Below are positions 53,935 through 64,000 of a stretch of DNA of 64,000 bases, piece after piece. The notes below the pieces were generated by a model, which saw nothing but the letters and a program-made list of their open reading frames with translations, did no database searches and had not been told where the DNA came from. Both the position numbers and the translations under genes were made by a program. Each line of letters opens with the position of its first letter. Within the stretch, counting starts at the first letter, position 1. Where the stretch lies: assembly GCA_004835665.1 (NCBI GenBank), contig RBKR01000011.1, forward strand, positions 992,001 to 1,056,000, given 5' to 3'. Origin of the DNA: Phoma sp. XZ068. Taxonomy: Eukaryota > Ascomycota > Dothideomycetes > Pleosporales > Didymellaceae.

Positions 53935-55848
53935 TCACTCCTCCGCCTCGGTATTCCAAATCTCCACCTCCCGACTCTCAAGCTCCTTCATCTTCTCCTC
54001 CGCGAAAATAGTCTCCGTCGGTAAGCCCGTCTTCCCGTAATTAACAACGGGGCCAATAGTATTAATCCACTGTGTGCGCCGCTCCATGAGTGTTCTAATG
54101 GGCTCGCCGACGCCGGGCCTACTGATGCCCGCATTGGCAACGGCGTGGGAGCCGCCGCCTGCACCGCCGGGCCGCTTGTTTTGCTTTTTGCCTTTGCCGA
54201 TGTTGCGGTTGCGTTTGAGGTAGGCGGCGTTGAGCTGGTTGTCGAGGTCGTCGGCGATGGTGTTGTATTCTTGTTGTGCGATTCGTTCTTCTGTTAGTTC
54301 GAGGAGGCGTTGTTTGCGGGCGCCGTTGACGATGGATTGTTTGCGCAGTTCTTCCTGTAGAAACCTCAAACGTTGGGCGACTTCGTCGTCGAAATGTGAG
54401 TCGTAGGATTGGGTCTCGGTGTCGGCTTCGGAGAGGAAGCCGTAGTGCTTCAGCTCCATCAGTACGCGGTCTTCGAGGGTGGCATAGTCGGCACGGCCGC
54501 TGCTGGACTGTGGTGTGCGGCCCATCAGGTCGGGAAGTTGGGTAGCAGAGGCAAGAGTGTTGGTGTTTGCTGCATCAGGAGGGGCACCGGCGCCTTCGTC
54601 AATGTCCATAGCGTCGCCGTTGATGCCGTTGGTTTCGTTGGAGCTATTCTGGTTGCCGCGTCCTTCTGGTCGGAGTGTGGCCAGCAGTCGAGACACGAGC
54701 GGGCCTGCAGACACCTGCTCCGTCTCGAGTACATGGTCCATGACGTCTTCCGCAGCACCTCTCGGGACATTGGGTGTCGGGCGGTCGACATTCGAGTCGA
54801 TGTGCATGGCACCGTCCTCCTCGGCCCAGATGTCTTTGTAGTGGCGTTGTCCTCGCCTCGGCAGCACAAAGGGTCCTATGCGGTCACCCCGCTCCTTGAG
54901 GAAGGCGACATCTTCTTCAGTCAATGGGCGAATGTACGGCTCGACGTAGTTGGCAAAGACACCTGCGTTGACCTGCGTGGCGGGCTTTGCGTTGGAGAAG
55001 TCTTTGTCTGGCGGTATGCCGGCGATCTTGTCGTGCAGATTCGATGGTGGAAAGACGGCGACGGAGTAGATCTCCTTCTTCTCTTCATCGGTCATGCCCG
55101 GGGTGACGTCGCGGATGTGGTATACGGTGGGGTCGTCGAACTTGACGGGGTCCTCGCCAAAGGTCTGGTACTGCGGTACGGCGGGGGCGGGCGCAGGCTG
55201 GTGCGAGACATCAGAGCCACTGGGCGAGCCTGGGTCCTGGGGCGCGTCGGCGGCTGAAGCAGGCGGCTGTGATATGGGGGACGACATGGTGGAGTCTTCT
55301 GGGGTGGGTTAGTCGCTGAGGTGCGGTAATACAGAGAATAAAGGACTACCCTTGGTGTCCACGCCGTCCTGCCTGGCCAGCCCGTGTGCGCCAACAGCGG
55401 GCGGGTGCTTGCCGTCCTCGTCGTGCTTCTTGACGACCTTCTTCAGCTTGTGCCTGCGGTCGTCGTCCTTGTCGTCCTTGCGCTCGCGGGGCGCGCGGTT
55501 CTTGCGCAGGCCCCGCAGCGTCCGGAGGGCGGCCTCGGCCTGGGTGCAGCGCGTCTCGATGCTCTTGAGGACCGTCTTCTCGACCTGGTCGCGCATGCGC
55601 AGCAGGGTGCTGCCGGACGGAATGGTGCCGTTGCTGCCGCCCGTGTCGAGGATGTCGTCCATGGTGGTACTGCATTTCTTGAGCGCGTTGCTCAGCGGCT
55701 TGTCGAAGTACGTGGCCGTGGAGCCTGACGGCGGCTCGACGGACGGGCGGGCAGTGGGCAGCGGGGTCGTGTTGCGGCTGCGCGGTGCAGCAGAGGCCTT
55801 GCCGCCGCCGGGCTTTGCCTTGCCCTTGCTGCTCGTGGTGGGCGCCAT
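53935..55848 (-). CDS. NGG1: SAGA/ADA complex subunit Ada3 (Ngg1)
   Basis: Two exons: 55848-55350 and 55298-53935, with a 51-nt intron (GTAGTC, branch CTAAC, acceptor CAG). Product 620 residues. Exon 1 is basic and disordered, with a coiled-coil-like part (LLRMRDQVEKTVLKSIETR). Exon 2 has the conserved core YHIRDVTPGMTDEEKKEIY and DKDFSNAKPATQVNAGVFANYVEPY. The Ada3 C-terminal domain runs from ALEDRVL-type ATLEDRVLMELKHYGFL to LMERRTQWINTIGPVV. Ada3 links the Gcn5 acetyltransferase to Ada2 in the SAGA and ADA histone-acetylation complexes, in the nucleus. It diverges from the RING ligase gene. Confidence 0.92.
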
Positions 55849-56566
55849 GGGGGGCGGTTTGGGCAGGCTGTCGCTGTGGAGCGCTGGGGTATGCGGGGAG
55901 TCGCGTCCACGGCGGACGGACGTGTGCGGGCGCGGGTGGGTCGCTTGCTCGCTACCACACTCACTGGGCTGTCGACTGTGTGCGCGCAATGGTGGGGAGG
56001 GGCGAGGCGGGCGGCATCACTGTGTCAGTGTCGTGTGTGCGCAGCGCTGGCCGTGGCCGTGGCCGCGGTGGCTCACCATGTCCATAGCGCCGTCGGCCCC
56101 GGCAAGCCAAGCTTCAAGGCGGCGGCCCCAGGGAGGCGCGATGCAGGCGCGCACTGATGGCCAACGTCATGGGCGACGCTGCGACGCGAGCACCCGCACG
56201 CACCGTCCGCTCGTATCTTCGCCCAGCATCACTTCTACAGGACCTGTCTGCTGGCCGGATGCATCGTCCCTGCGCCGCAGCTGAAAGCGCACCCAAGCTC
56301 TCTCTAGGCCGCGGCGGCCCCTCGCTACCCCAGCACCCAGTCGCCGTCCAGCCTCTCTAGCCTCTAGCCACCCGGACATCCGCGCCCGCAGCCAACGCCC
56401 CTCTCGTGCTCGCTCTGCTCTGCTGTGCCCTCTGATGATAGCCATGCCGCTGGCCTCGTCCTTGTAGTTGTTGCATTCGTGTACCTGTCAAGCATGCGTA
56501 GTACCCGGCCAGCCCTAGCGACTCCCGTGTAATCGCCCTGCGCATTGCGCATTCCAGCCACCCACC
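55849..56566. other. GC-rich divergent promoter of Ada3 and RING ligase genes
   Basis: Very GC-rich, with open frames on both strands from composition alone. No gene is supported; an upstream first exon of the RING gene may lie here. Confidence 0.45.
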
Positions 56567-58340
56567 ATGAGTACGTCGCACAGCTGCGCTCGCCACCTGC
56601 ACGCTCACTGCGCCCACGACTGACGGTTACACAGCTGCCCGTGGCATCGGCGTCTTCACCATCGAGTTCCCCGACCCGACCAAGATCAACTACGTGAACA
56701 ACCAGTTCAACACCCTGAACGAGTCCATCTCCTTCCAGTACCGCGGCGTCACCAACATCCAGACCCTCTCCACCAAGGGCGTCGACGCTGGCTCCGACCC
56801 CTACGGCATCCTCTACGTGCCCGACGTCTTCACCGAGAGCTGCAGGAGAAACGAGTCCGAACACGTGCCCGCGAATGCAACGCGCATCGCGAATCTGCCC
56901 GCAGACAGGAACTATGCCCTCATAGCATTCGCGCCCTGGTACTCGGCACAATGCATGATCGAGTACTTTACAGCGGCGCGCCAGCACGCTACTACCAAGG
57001 CATTCATCACCTATCTGCCGGGAAACACGAATGCCCAGCCACCGGTGCTGAACAACCCGGCCTGGGACCTCCAGGACGGCGGCATGTGGCAGCAGGACAA
57101 CACCTTCCCCACCTACGCCCTGTCCTCGACGAGCGGCAACAATGTCATCGACCAGCTGAACCTCTACTCGGGAAACATCTCCACCGTGCCCAACGGCAAC
57201 CGTCTTGCTACCATCTTTGACGACACGGCCTACGTCCGCCTGTGGGCCACTGTTAGCACCGACTCGGCTGGTGCTCTCCCCAGCCTCTGGGTCTTCCTAG
57301 TCATCGTCCTCGCCATCCTCATCACCGCAATCGGGTCCACCTCGCTATGCATGCACATCATCCAGCGTCGACGACGCAATGCCCTACGCCAGCGCGTATT
57401 GAACGGAGAGGTCGACCTCGAAGCTCTCGGCGTCAAACGCCTCACCGTTTCCCAAGCCATCCTCGACAAAATGCCCATCGTGACATACACTGCCGGACCG
57501 ACTGACGCCGAAAAACCTCCCGACGCTCCTCCCGCTGCACTCAATCTCACCCCCGGTGTCGACGCGGAAACAGGAGCCAAGTCCTCCCCTCTTGTCCGCC
57601 ACCACTCCGCCCCGACAGCCTCCAGCAATACCTCATTTTCGCAAGGCACATGTCCAATCTGCATCGATGACTTTGAACCAAACGAGACACAGGTTCGCGA
57701 ATTACCCTGTCGACACATTTTCCATCCAGACTGTATCGATACCTTCCTGCTCCGCAACTCCTCACTATGTCCCATGTGCAAGCAGAGCGTTCTGCCGCCT
57801 GGCGCTTGCCCCGTCAAAATCACAAACATGATGGTACGCCGTGAGCGACACATCAGTCGAATGCGCGCTCGTTCTGCCTGGTCTGCGGCGAATGGAGGTC
57901 TCCCGCCGCCGGTATCTGTCACCATGGGCGATCACGCCCGTGGCGCTTTTGTGTCGATTGGAAGAGCAGTGACAGAACGACGGATATTCAGTGCACCGGA
58001 CCGGACGCAGACTCGACCTGCGGATATTGAGATGGCGGCCACACAGCCTGCAGTACCACCGCAGCGAGTATCGAGTGTACCTGCGACATCAGCACCCGCG
58101 ACATCAGCACCAGCGCAAGCAGCACCAGCCCCCGCAGCACCATCAGCACCGGTAAACCCCCTGGACTGCGACCTCCCACCCCCGCCCACGCACAACCGCA
58201 GAGAATGGGCCCGCCAGCGCGCCTTACAGATGCTAGGCAACAGACACACTCCAACCGAAGTCGACGCCCTCGAACAAGAAGAAAACGCCCGCCCAAAATG
58301 GCGACGCGCACTAACCAAAGTATTCCCCGGCTTCCGGTAG
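56567..58340 (+). CDS. Transmembrane RING-H2 E3 ubiquitin ligase
   Basis: Proposed exons: 56567-56570 (ATGA only) and 56635-58340, with a 64-nt intron (GTACGT...ACACAG). Product 569 residues. The first 215 residues form a lumenal, PA-like domain with N-glycosylation sites (NES, NAT, NIS). One membrane helix (WVFLVIVLAILITAIGS, about 220-240) is followed by HIIQRRRRNALRQRVLNGEVDLEALG. A complete C3H2C3 RING sits at 341-383 (CPICIDDF, LPCRHIFHPDC, LCPMC). The tail has an Ala/Pro/Thr repeat (APATSAPATSAPAQ). The PA-TM-RING layout is that of endomembrane ubiquitin ligases. No signal peptide is coded by the proposed start, so another first exon upstream in GC-rich sequence is likely. The 3' part is secure; the 5' end is not. 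Confidence 0.82.
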
Positions 58341-58685
58341 CCGAACCACATTGTATAAATCTCGTTCCCTCACTTACTTCTATTTGATACCGAATCTAGG
58401 GCTAGGACGGCCGGCGTATGATTTTTAGGGGCAGTTTAGGGAAAGGCAGCCTACACTTTGGGACTCTGCATGTTCTTTTTGCAAAGGTTTTTGCATGGCG
58501 TTAGGGTGTCATGCCACGATTGTTTATACGCATCTAGCGACCCACACGGCTCATACGCTTAGTGTCTTATATAGTGAATATCTATCTATCCAACGACTAT
58601 TCAACATGTCCCGTCCATTCCACGCGGAGTCTTACCGTGGTGCGAGTTTTGATGGGGCGGAAGTTTTTTATATGTAATTGGGGTA
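58341..58685. other. 3' flank of the RING gene
   Basis: About 345 bp without a gene, leading into the minisatellite. Confidence 0.45.
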
Positions 58686-59300
58686 ATTCCGAGGGGTGCG
58701 TGGTAAATTCCGTGGGATGGGTGAATTCCTGGTTGTAAATGGCAATTCCTAACGGCAGTGTTATTCCTAACTACAATGTTCAAGTCATTACAAAGAGTCT
58801 TGTTCCTGATTGGAGACGTTGAATTCCTAACCACAATGTGAATTCCTAAATATAATGGTGATTCCTGACTGCAAGAACAAGCTGTACGTTCCGAACAAAC
58901 TCTGATTCCCAACTACGATGGATGTTAGTTCCTAACCAACTACGATGTTATGGAGGGTACAAGCAACGACTGGAATTCCTGCCTAGAACTGTGAATTCCT
59001 AACTGTGAGTTAGGATTCCTGATAACAGGTCTTTATCCTGCTTATAGCCGTGAATACCTAACTGTAAGTCACAATTCCTAAGTGCGACTGTTAATTCCTA
59101 AGCATGATGTTGATTCCTAGGGACTCTGATTCGTACCTATAGCTGTGAATTCCTACCTGCGACTCTCAACTCGTAAGCACAATGGTAATTCCTGACTACA
59201 GCGGTACGTTACGTTCCTAACAACGAACGACATTCAATTCCTGACTGGAGCCGTGAATTCCTACTACACACCTACCAATTCCTACTACACACCCTACAAC
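58686..59300. repeat. Degenerate minisatellite with core GAATTCCTAACTACAATG
   Basis: Some 25 diverged copies of a unit of about 18-27 bp stand head to tail. Each has ATTCCTAA or ATTCCTGA followed by (C/T)(T/A)(A/G)CAATG-like or (C/T)TGTGA-like sequence. Examples start near 58724, 58744, 58762, 58822, 58841, 58861, 58993, 59094, 59111, 59149, 59188 and 59256. Many contain GAATTC. There is no coding content on either strand. The copies lie between the 3' ends of two convergent genes. Confidence 0.85.
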
Positions 59301-59355
59301 TTTGCACTTGCCTACCCCACGTCAGCCATGCATGCAATACCGGACCGACCCAACC

Positions 59356-60619
59356 TCATACCGTCCCCCAAACCACCTTGATAAACTCCTCGACATCCCC
59401 CCATAGCTCTTTCGGCTGCTCCAGCGCCCCAAAATGTCCGCCCTGCTCATGCTGCGCGTACGTCACGAGATTAACCTCTTTTTCCAGCGCGGACTTGATT
59501 CCGGGGAATAGCTCTTGCGGGAAGAAGGAGAAGCCGACGGGTTTGGCGAGGTAGGGTGGGGGTGTGGACGAGGCGAAGAGTTCGCGATAGGGGTAGAAGG
59601 ATGTTAGGATGCAGTTGCTGAACCAGTAGAGGGAGATGTTTGTTAGGATTGCTGGGAGGGGAGGGGTCACGTCGGACCATTCGAGGAACTTTTCGCCGAT
59701 CCTGCGGGTGGGTTAGTTGGGAGTGTGGTTGTATGCGGGAGGGATTGCATGCTGCGGGGGGGAGGGAGGGAGGGAGGGAGCGGTTAGTCTGCATGAGAGC
59801 GAATTTGAGTGCATAAAAGACCACATACCATGCAAGCAATGCAAGAGGATTAGAAGCCAAAACACTCCCGATTGTACTCGGTCGCGTGCTGTGCTCCTGC
59901 GCGTACGCACTCCCCGTCGCTCGCCATGCGTCTGCAGATGCGATTGCTTTCTTTTCTAGATCAGTCAGTTTGCTTTCATCTGGCTTCTCGGTCGTGAACA
60001 TCAGATTCACGTGAATCCCAACACACGCATCGTGCGTCTGCGCCAAGATGCGCGCATTCATCGACCCCACATCCCCGCCCTGCGTGAGGTACTTGGAAAA
60101 CCCCAGGTTCAGCATCAACTTGTTCAGCACGGCCGACGATTCCTGCATCGTCCATTGCTTGTCGGTGGGCCGCGTGGACAGCGGATACCCCGGAAGCGAG
60201 GGCACGATGATGTGGTAGGGGAGATCCTCGGGCTTGTACTGTTTCTGGATGAGGTCGAGCATGGGCAGGAACTCAATGAAGGAGCCGGGCCAGCCGTGGA
60301 GGAATTGAATCGGCACTGCGTCTTGTTTCTGGGAGAAGAGCGCAACAAAGTGCAGGTCGACGCCGTCGATTTGCATGCGGTAGTTGGGGAACGAGTTGAT
60401 GCGTGCTTCTTCTGCGCGCCACGAGTACGTGTTGAGCCAGTAGTCTTTGGCTTCTGACAGCCATTTGTGTGTTACTCCATAGCTCCCGCCTTCTTGTGAG
60501 CCCTCCCAGGTTTCGGGCGCGATTTTGGAGAGCTGGAGGAGTTGGCGCCACTCGTCGATGTCGCGGTCGGGGATGTGGAGGGTAAATGGCTTCGCGGAGC
60601 TGGGTGGTGAGTACGCCAT
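59356..60619 (-). CDS. Epoxide hydrolase, microsomal type
   Basis: Two exons: 60619-59829 and 59701-59356, with a 127-nt intron (GTATGT...CCGCAG). Product 378 residues. The N-terminal EHN part (FTLHIPDRDIDEWRQLLQLSK) wraps an alpha/beta-hydrolase core. Oxyanion motif is HGWPGSF (His about 108), nucleophile Asp about 183 in TQGGDVGSMNARIL, and the catalytic His in EQGGHFGALEQP near the C-terminus. This matches the fungal epoxide-hydrolase branch related to microsomal enzymes, which open epoxides to diols in detoxification or secondary metabolism. No strong N-terminal membrane anchor is visible. Substrate cannot be assigned. The intron carries a run of GGGA repeats on the plus strand. Confidence 0.93.
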
Positions 60620-61543
60620 GTTGTAGTGCAATGCAATAGAAAGGTAACGACTTTGGAAAGGTAGAAGGGCAGTGATATGAGACACACTCAGTAGATCGAC
60701 ACTCAAGTCGGCTTTATACTTTACACGTACGACGTCGACTATGAGTTCCGCCGATCGGTACCTCGGCGGCCTACAATGAGGGATGCTGTAGCGGTGTAAG
60801 CCAAACCATCCCTTGCTGGAAGTCCACATGCTTGCTTCTACGGGGCAGCTCATTTGCCTAAACAGATCTATGGAGTTGCTACGCGGCAGTTGGAGTTTCA
60901 GCGGAAATGTACCGCCTGGCGGCCGTTCCGCGGGCAGTAGTAACAGCCGAATAGTCTACCGTGTGTAGTCGGTCAACTTGAGATAGCTCAGATAGGTTAG
61001 TCTGACTTGGCTGCAGTGCCAGCTAAATTATGAGCAAGATACGTGTACGAGAGTGCTTCTATCTACTTGTGCAGTTAGCTATAAGTTGACTGGTACCAAA
61101 GATACATATTCTATCCTCTCCTTGTATGTATTACAGCTTGTAGCGCTCTATGAAGAATAAAGCTATTCAGGCAAAGAGGTCTACTGCTACTAGCTTAATT
61201 AGGCTTAAGGTATTTCAAGATACCTAAATTCATTGATCATAACAGATGTTACATATTATATGGTTAGACAAAGACCTCGTAAGTCGAGAATGCTGTTGGA
61301 TGTTGCATTCATAGTTGAGGTCTAAGTGCTTGCGTCATTTCTGTGCCGGTTGCGGGCGGGCGAGTCTAGCGCGGGGCCTTTTTCTCGGAGGAGGGGCGAT
61401 TCAGTCATCCATTGATTGGCTTGATTGGCAGTGTCATCTACCATCCCAACTTTTTCCGTGCTTGGAGTCACTGTTGCTTTACATACATCTGTACATATCT
61501 TGTACACTCTGTCCAGTGATTTGGAGTCACACACCTGCCCACC
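60620..61543. other. Divergent promoter with an AT-rich relic
   Basis: Lies between the starts of the epoxide hydrolase (-) and HIS4 (+). The part 60930-61320 is AT-rich with many TA, CTA and TAG steps and no ORF; it may be an old repeat worn down by RIP mutation. TTGGAGTCAC occurs twice (61459 and 61518), one base off a Gcn4/CpcA site. Confidence 0.45.
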
Positions 61544-64000
61544 ATGGCTCCTGCGCTTGTTGCCGCAATTGAACCCAGCACATACACACAATCGTCCAAG
61601 GGCCTCAGTCCTCAGGCTTTGTCGTACATAGGCAATGTCTTCTCACGCGTCGAAGACACCACGGTCGATCAGGCCCTCTCCCACCTGCAGCAGTCTGTAG
61701 GCCGATTTGCCAACTACCTCGGCGTCGCAAACCTTTCCTCGATCGACGATATTGTCTCCCTCCTCGATGCCGGCGCCGCAAAGGTCTTCGTCACCCGAGT
61801 GCAGTTAGATGAGCTGAAGGCCAAGAAGATTGACCAGGACAGACTGGTTTTGTGCCTGCCAGGAAACAGCCGCGAGCAGATTATCGAAGCCATTGCAGGC
61901 ACACAGGTCGATGTCTACGCCCACCAGGTCCAGGACATTGAGTTTGTCGAGGCATGGCTCAAGGAGTACGGCACAGACAGGCCCGATGTCTTTGTATCCT
62001 TCGCGAAACCAGAACTTGAAAGTGTCGTACGCATTGCAAAGCTCGCAGCCATTCCCATTATTCTCGCCGAGAACCTCACAATCGATGTCCAAAAAGAGCC
62101 TTCGTCGATAAGCGTCGCAAAGCTCGTCATGGCCAATGCGACCAGCGACCGACCGGACGGGCTTTTCACAACTCTCGTGACTGACGAGCGAGGCATCGCG
62201 CTTGGATTGGTATACAGCAGCGAGGATAGTGTTGCAGAGAGTCTGAGGACAGGCAGGGGCGTCTACCAGAGCCGCAAGCGCGGTCTGTGGTACAAGGGCG
62301 AGAGCAGTGGAGATGTCCAGGAGCTTGTATCTTTGTCATTGGACTGCGACAACGACTGCCTGCAGTTTGTTGTCCGCCAAAAGGGTCGGGGCTTCTGCCA
62401 TTTGGCGACGCCCACCTGCTTCGGCCAGTACACTGGATTGTCCAAGCTGCAAAAGACTCTTCAAAGCCGCAAGGAGTCTGCACCCGAGGGTTCATACACT
62501 GCACGGTTGTTCAACGACACGCAATTGCTGAGGGCCAAGATCCTCGAGGAGGCCACCGAACTTTGCGACGCAACTACCAAGGAACACATCGCTTTCGAGG
62601 CTGCTGATCTGTTCTACTTCGCCATGACCAAGTGCGTGGCTGCAGGCGTATCACTTGAAGATGTTGAGCGCAACTTGGATGCAAAGAGCATCAAGGTGAA
62701 GCGACGCCAGGGAGACGCCAAACCCGCCTTTGCTGCGCAAGTGGCTGCTGCAACCAACGGTACAAGCGGCGCTAAGCCCACGGAGGAGGTTAAGGAGGCT
62801 GCTTCTGTACCAAAGAGCAAGGACGACCCGGCTGGCATCAAGGACGGACGCATCGCTATGAGGAGATACATTGCCGCAAACGAAACACCCGAGACAATCG
62901 CTTCTGTTCTCCAGCGCCCATCACAGCGGTCGACCGACAAGATCCTGGATATTTGCCGACCCATCATTGAGAACGTCAAGACGAATGGTGATAAAGCGCT
63001 GCTTGAGTACACCCACAAGTTTGAGAAGGCAACTTCATTGACATCGACGGTCTTGAAGGCCCCATTCCCTCAGGAGCTCATGCAACTGGCACCAGAAACA
63101 GCCAAGGCCATCGATGTATCGTTCGAGAATATCCGCAAGTTCCACGCTGCGCAGAAGGAGGACAAGCCTCTGAAGGTGGAGACAATGCCTGGTGTCGTAT
63201 GCTCACGCTTTGCACGACCGATCGAGAGAGTTGGTCTTTACGTGCCTGGTGGAACCGCTGTTCTGCCTTCTACTGCACTCATGCTGGGTGTACCCGCTAT
63301 GGTAGCTGGCTGCAAAACATTGGTCCTCGCCACCCCACCACGTTCAAACGGCAAGGTGACGCCGGAGGTCGTGTACGCCGCGCACAAGGTCGGCGCTTCG
63401 GCTATCGTCCTTGCAGGCGGTGCACAGGCTGTTGCAGCCATGGCCTACGGCACTGAGAGCGTACCCAAGGTCGACAAGATCTTGGGCCCAGGTAACCAAT
63501 TCGTTACTGCAGCGAAGATGTTTGTTTCCAACGACACCAACGCTGGAGTCAGCATTGACATGCCTGCTGGGCCCAGTGAGGTGTTGGTGGTCGCAGACAA
63601 GACAGCGAACCCAGCCTTTGTTGCTTCAGATCTCCTGAGTCAGGCTGAGCACGGCGTCGATTCTCAGGTCATCTTGATTGCAGTTGGGCTGAACGAGGCT
63701 CAATTGGGAGCGATTGAAGATGAACTTCACAAGCAGGCCGTCGCCCTCCCTCGTGTTGACATTGTTCGCGGCGCTATCGAGCACTCGATTACTCTTGCTG
63801 TCGACGACATTCAGGAAGCTATGCGGCTGAGCAACGACTACGCGCCAGAGCATTTGATTCTGCAAGTAGACGATGCAGAGAAGGTTGTCGATTTGGTAGA
63901 GAATGCTGGCAGCGTGTTCGTTGGCCACTGGACACCAGAGTCTGTTGGCGATTACAGCGCCGGCGTGAACCACTCCCTTCGTAAGTACCATGATTCATGC
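61544..64000 (+). CDS. HIS4: Trifunctional histidine biosynthesis protein HIS4, 3' partial
   Basis: The first exon runs from the ATG at 61544 to 63980, where GTAAGT starts an intron that leaves the window; 812 codons are visible. After a 190-residue N-terminal region comes the HisI phosphoribosyl-AMP cyclohydrolase (about 195-305, with LDCDNDCLQF and GFCHLATPTCFG). HisE phosphoribosyl-ATP pyrophosphohydrolase follows (about 318-400, ILEEATELCDAT and EAADLFYF). HisD histidinol dehydrogenase starts near 440 (RRYIAANETPETI, RFARPIERVGLYVPGGTA, DKILGPGNQFVTAAK, DMPAGPSEVLVVAD, NDYAPEHL). This is the fungal order. The protein catalyses steps 2, 3, 9 and 10 of histidine synthesis. The end DYSAGVNHSL is 30-50 residues short of the expected stop. 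Confidence 0.97.
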   Translation, partial: MAPALVAAIEPSTYTQSSKGLSPQALSYIGNVFSRVEDTTVDQALSHLQQSVGRFANYLGVANLSSIDDIVSLLDAGAAKVFVTRVQLDELKAKKIDQDRLVLCLPGNSREQIIEAIAGTQVDVYAHQVQDIEFVEAWLKEYGTDRPDVFVSFAKPELESVVRIAKLAAIPIILAENLTIDVQKEPSSISVAKLVMANATSDRPDGLFTTLVTDERGIALGLVYSSEDSVAESLRTGRGVYQSRKRGLWYKGESSGDVQELVSLSLDCDNDCLQFVVRQKGRGFCHLATPTCFGQYTGLSKLQKTLQSRKESAPEGSYTARLFNDTQLLRAKILEEATELCDATTKEHIAFEAADLFYFAMTKCVAAGVSLEDVERNLDAKSIKVKRRQGDAKPAFAAQVAAATNGTSGAKPTEEVKEAASVPKSKDDPAGIKDGRIAMRRYIAANETPETIASVLQRPSQRSTDKILDICRPIIENVKTNGDKALLEYTHKFEKATSLTSTVLKAPFPQELMQLAPETAKAIDVSFENIRKFHAAQKEDKPLKVETMPGVVCSRFARPIERVGLYVPGGTAVLPSTALMLGVPAMVAGCKTLVLATPPRSNGKVTPEVVYAAHKVGASAIVLAGGAQAVAAMAYGTESVPKVDKILGPGNQFVTAAKMFVSNDTNAGVSIDMPAGPSEVLVVADKTANPAFVASDLLSQAEHGVDSQVILIAVGLNEAQLGAIEDELHKQAVALPRVDIVRGAIEHSITLAVDDIQEAMRLSNDYAPEHLILQVDDAEKVVDLVENAGSVFVGHWTPESVGDYSAGVNHSLRKYHDSC

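Noticed and set aside
56401..56534. Hydrophobic frame (VLVVVAFVYL) as a signal-peptide exon for the RING gene
   Set aside because: No in-frame ATG precedes it and no donor joins it in phase with 56635.
58686..59300. CRISPR-like array
   Set aside because: The units are degenerate, of uneven spacing, with no unique equal-length spacers, and the genome is eukaryotic; it is a minisatellite.
61459..61527. Gcn4/CpcA sites upstream of HIS4
   Set aside because: Both TTGGAGTCAC copies have an extra or mismatched base against TGA(C/G)TCA, so I did not call them.

Overview
The window is nuclear DNA from a filamentous ascomycete (Pezizomycotina). Genes are split by short introns of about 45-130 nt with GT(A/C/G)NGT donors, CTNA-type branch sites and CAG/TAG acceptors. 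It also holds a fungal trifunctional HIS4, a fungal hybrid histidine kinase, scytalone dehydratase of the DHN-melanin pathway, L-arabinitol dehydrogenase and a Zn2Cys6 regulator. The melanin gene and the general protein style suggest a dothideomycete, perhaps Pleosporales; that placement is inference. Exon joins were worked out by hand from splice sites, reading frame and family motifs.

Layout. 0-6 kb: the end of a disordered protein gene, a small Tubby/LURP-like protein, an intron-containing tRNA-Gly(GCC) and a cysteine-rich one-pass membrane protein. 6.5-17 kb: a hybrid histidine kinase (-), an isocyanide synthase-TauD dioxygenase fusion (-) and a Zn2Cys6 transcription factor (+). The last two diverge from a 2.2 kb gap and form the most likely secondary-metabolite locus here. 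17-28.5 kb: housekeeping genes, namely Ran GTPase, proteasome chaperone Nas2/PSMD9, a DH-PH RhoGEF, an Rtc3/SBDS-like protein and an AAA+ ATPase. 30-39 kb: a run of surface or membrane proteins. These are two cysteine-rich one-pass proteins, a broken tandem paralogue, a membrane-anchored pepsin-like protein with altered catalytic motifs, and a multi-pass membrane protein.

40-64 kb: scytalone dehydratase, a three-RRM RNA-binding protein (Csx1/Nam8 type) with unusual splice-site overlap, a four-exon nuclear-type protein ending in RLRGG, Nit2/NIT3 amidase, an SNM1/Artemis-like nuclease, L-arabinitol 4-dehydrogenase, SAGA subunit Ada3, a transmembrane RING-H2 ligase, a degenerate EcoRI-site minisatellite, an epoxide hydrolase, and HIS4 running off the right edge.

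Most genes are independent housekeeping units. The groupings that look meaningful are the isocyanide synthase with its divergent regulator, and the surface-protein segment with a dispersed third paralogue at 5-6 kb. The least ordinary items are the isocyanide synthase fusion, the decaying cysteine-rich paralogue, the degenerate membrane pepsin, the overlapping splice sites in the RNA-binding protein, and the 0.6 kb minisatellite.
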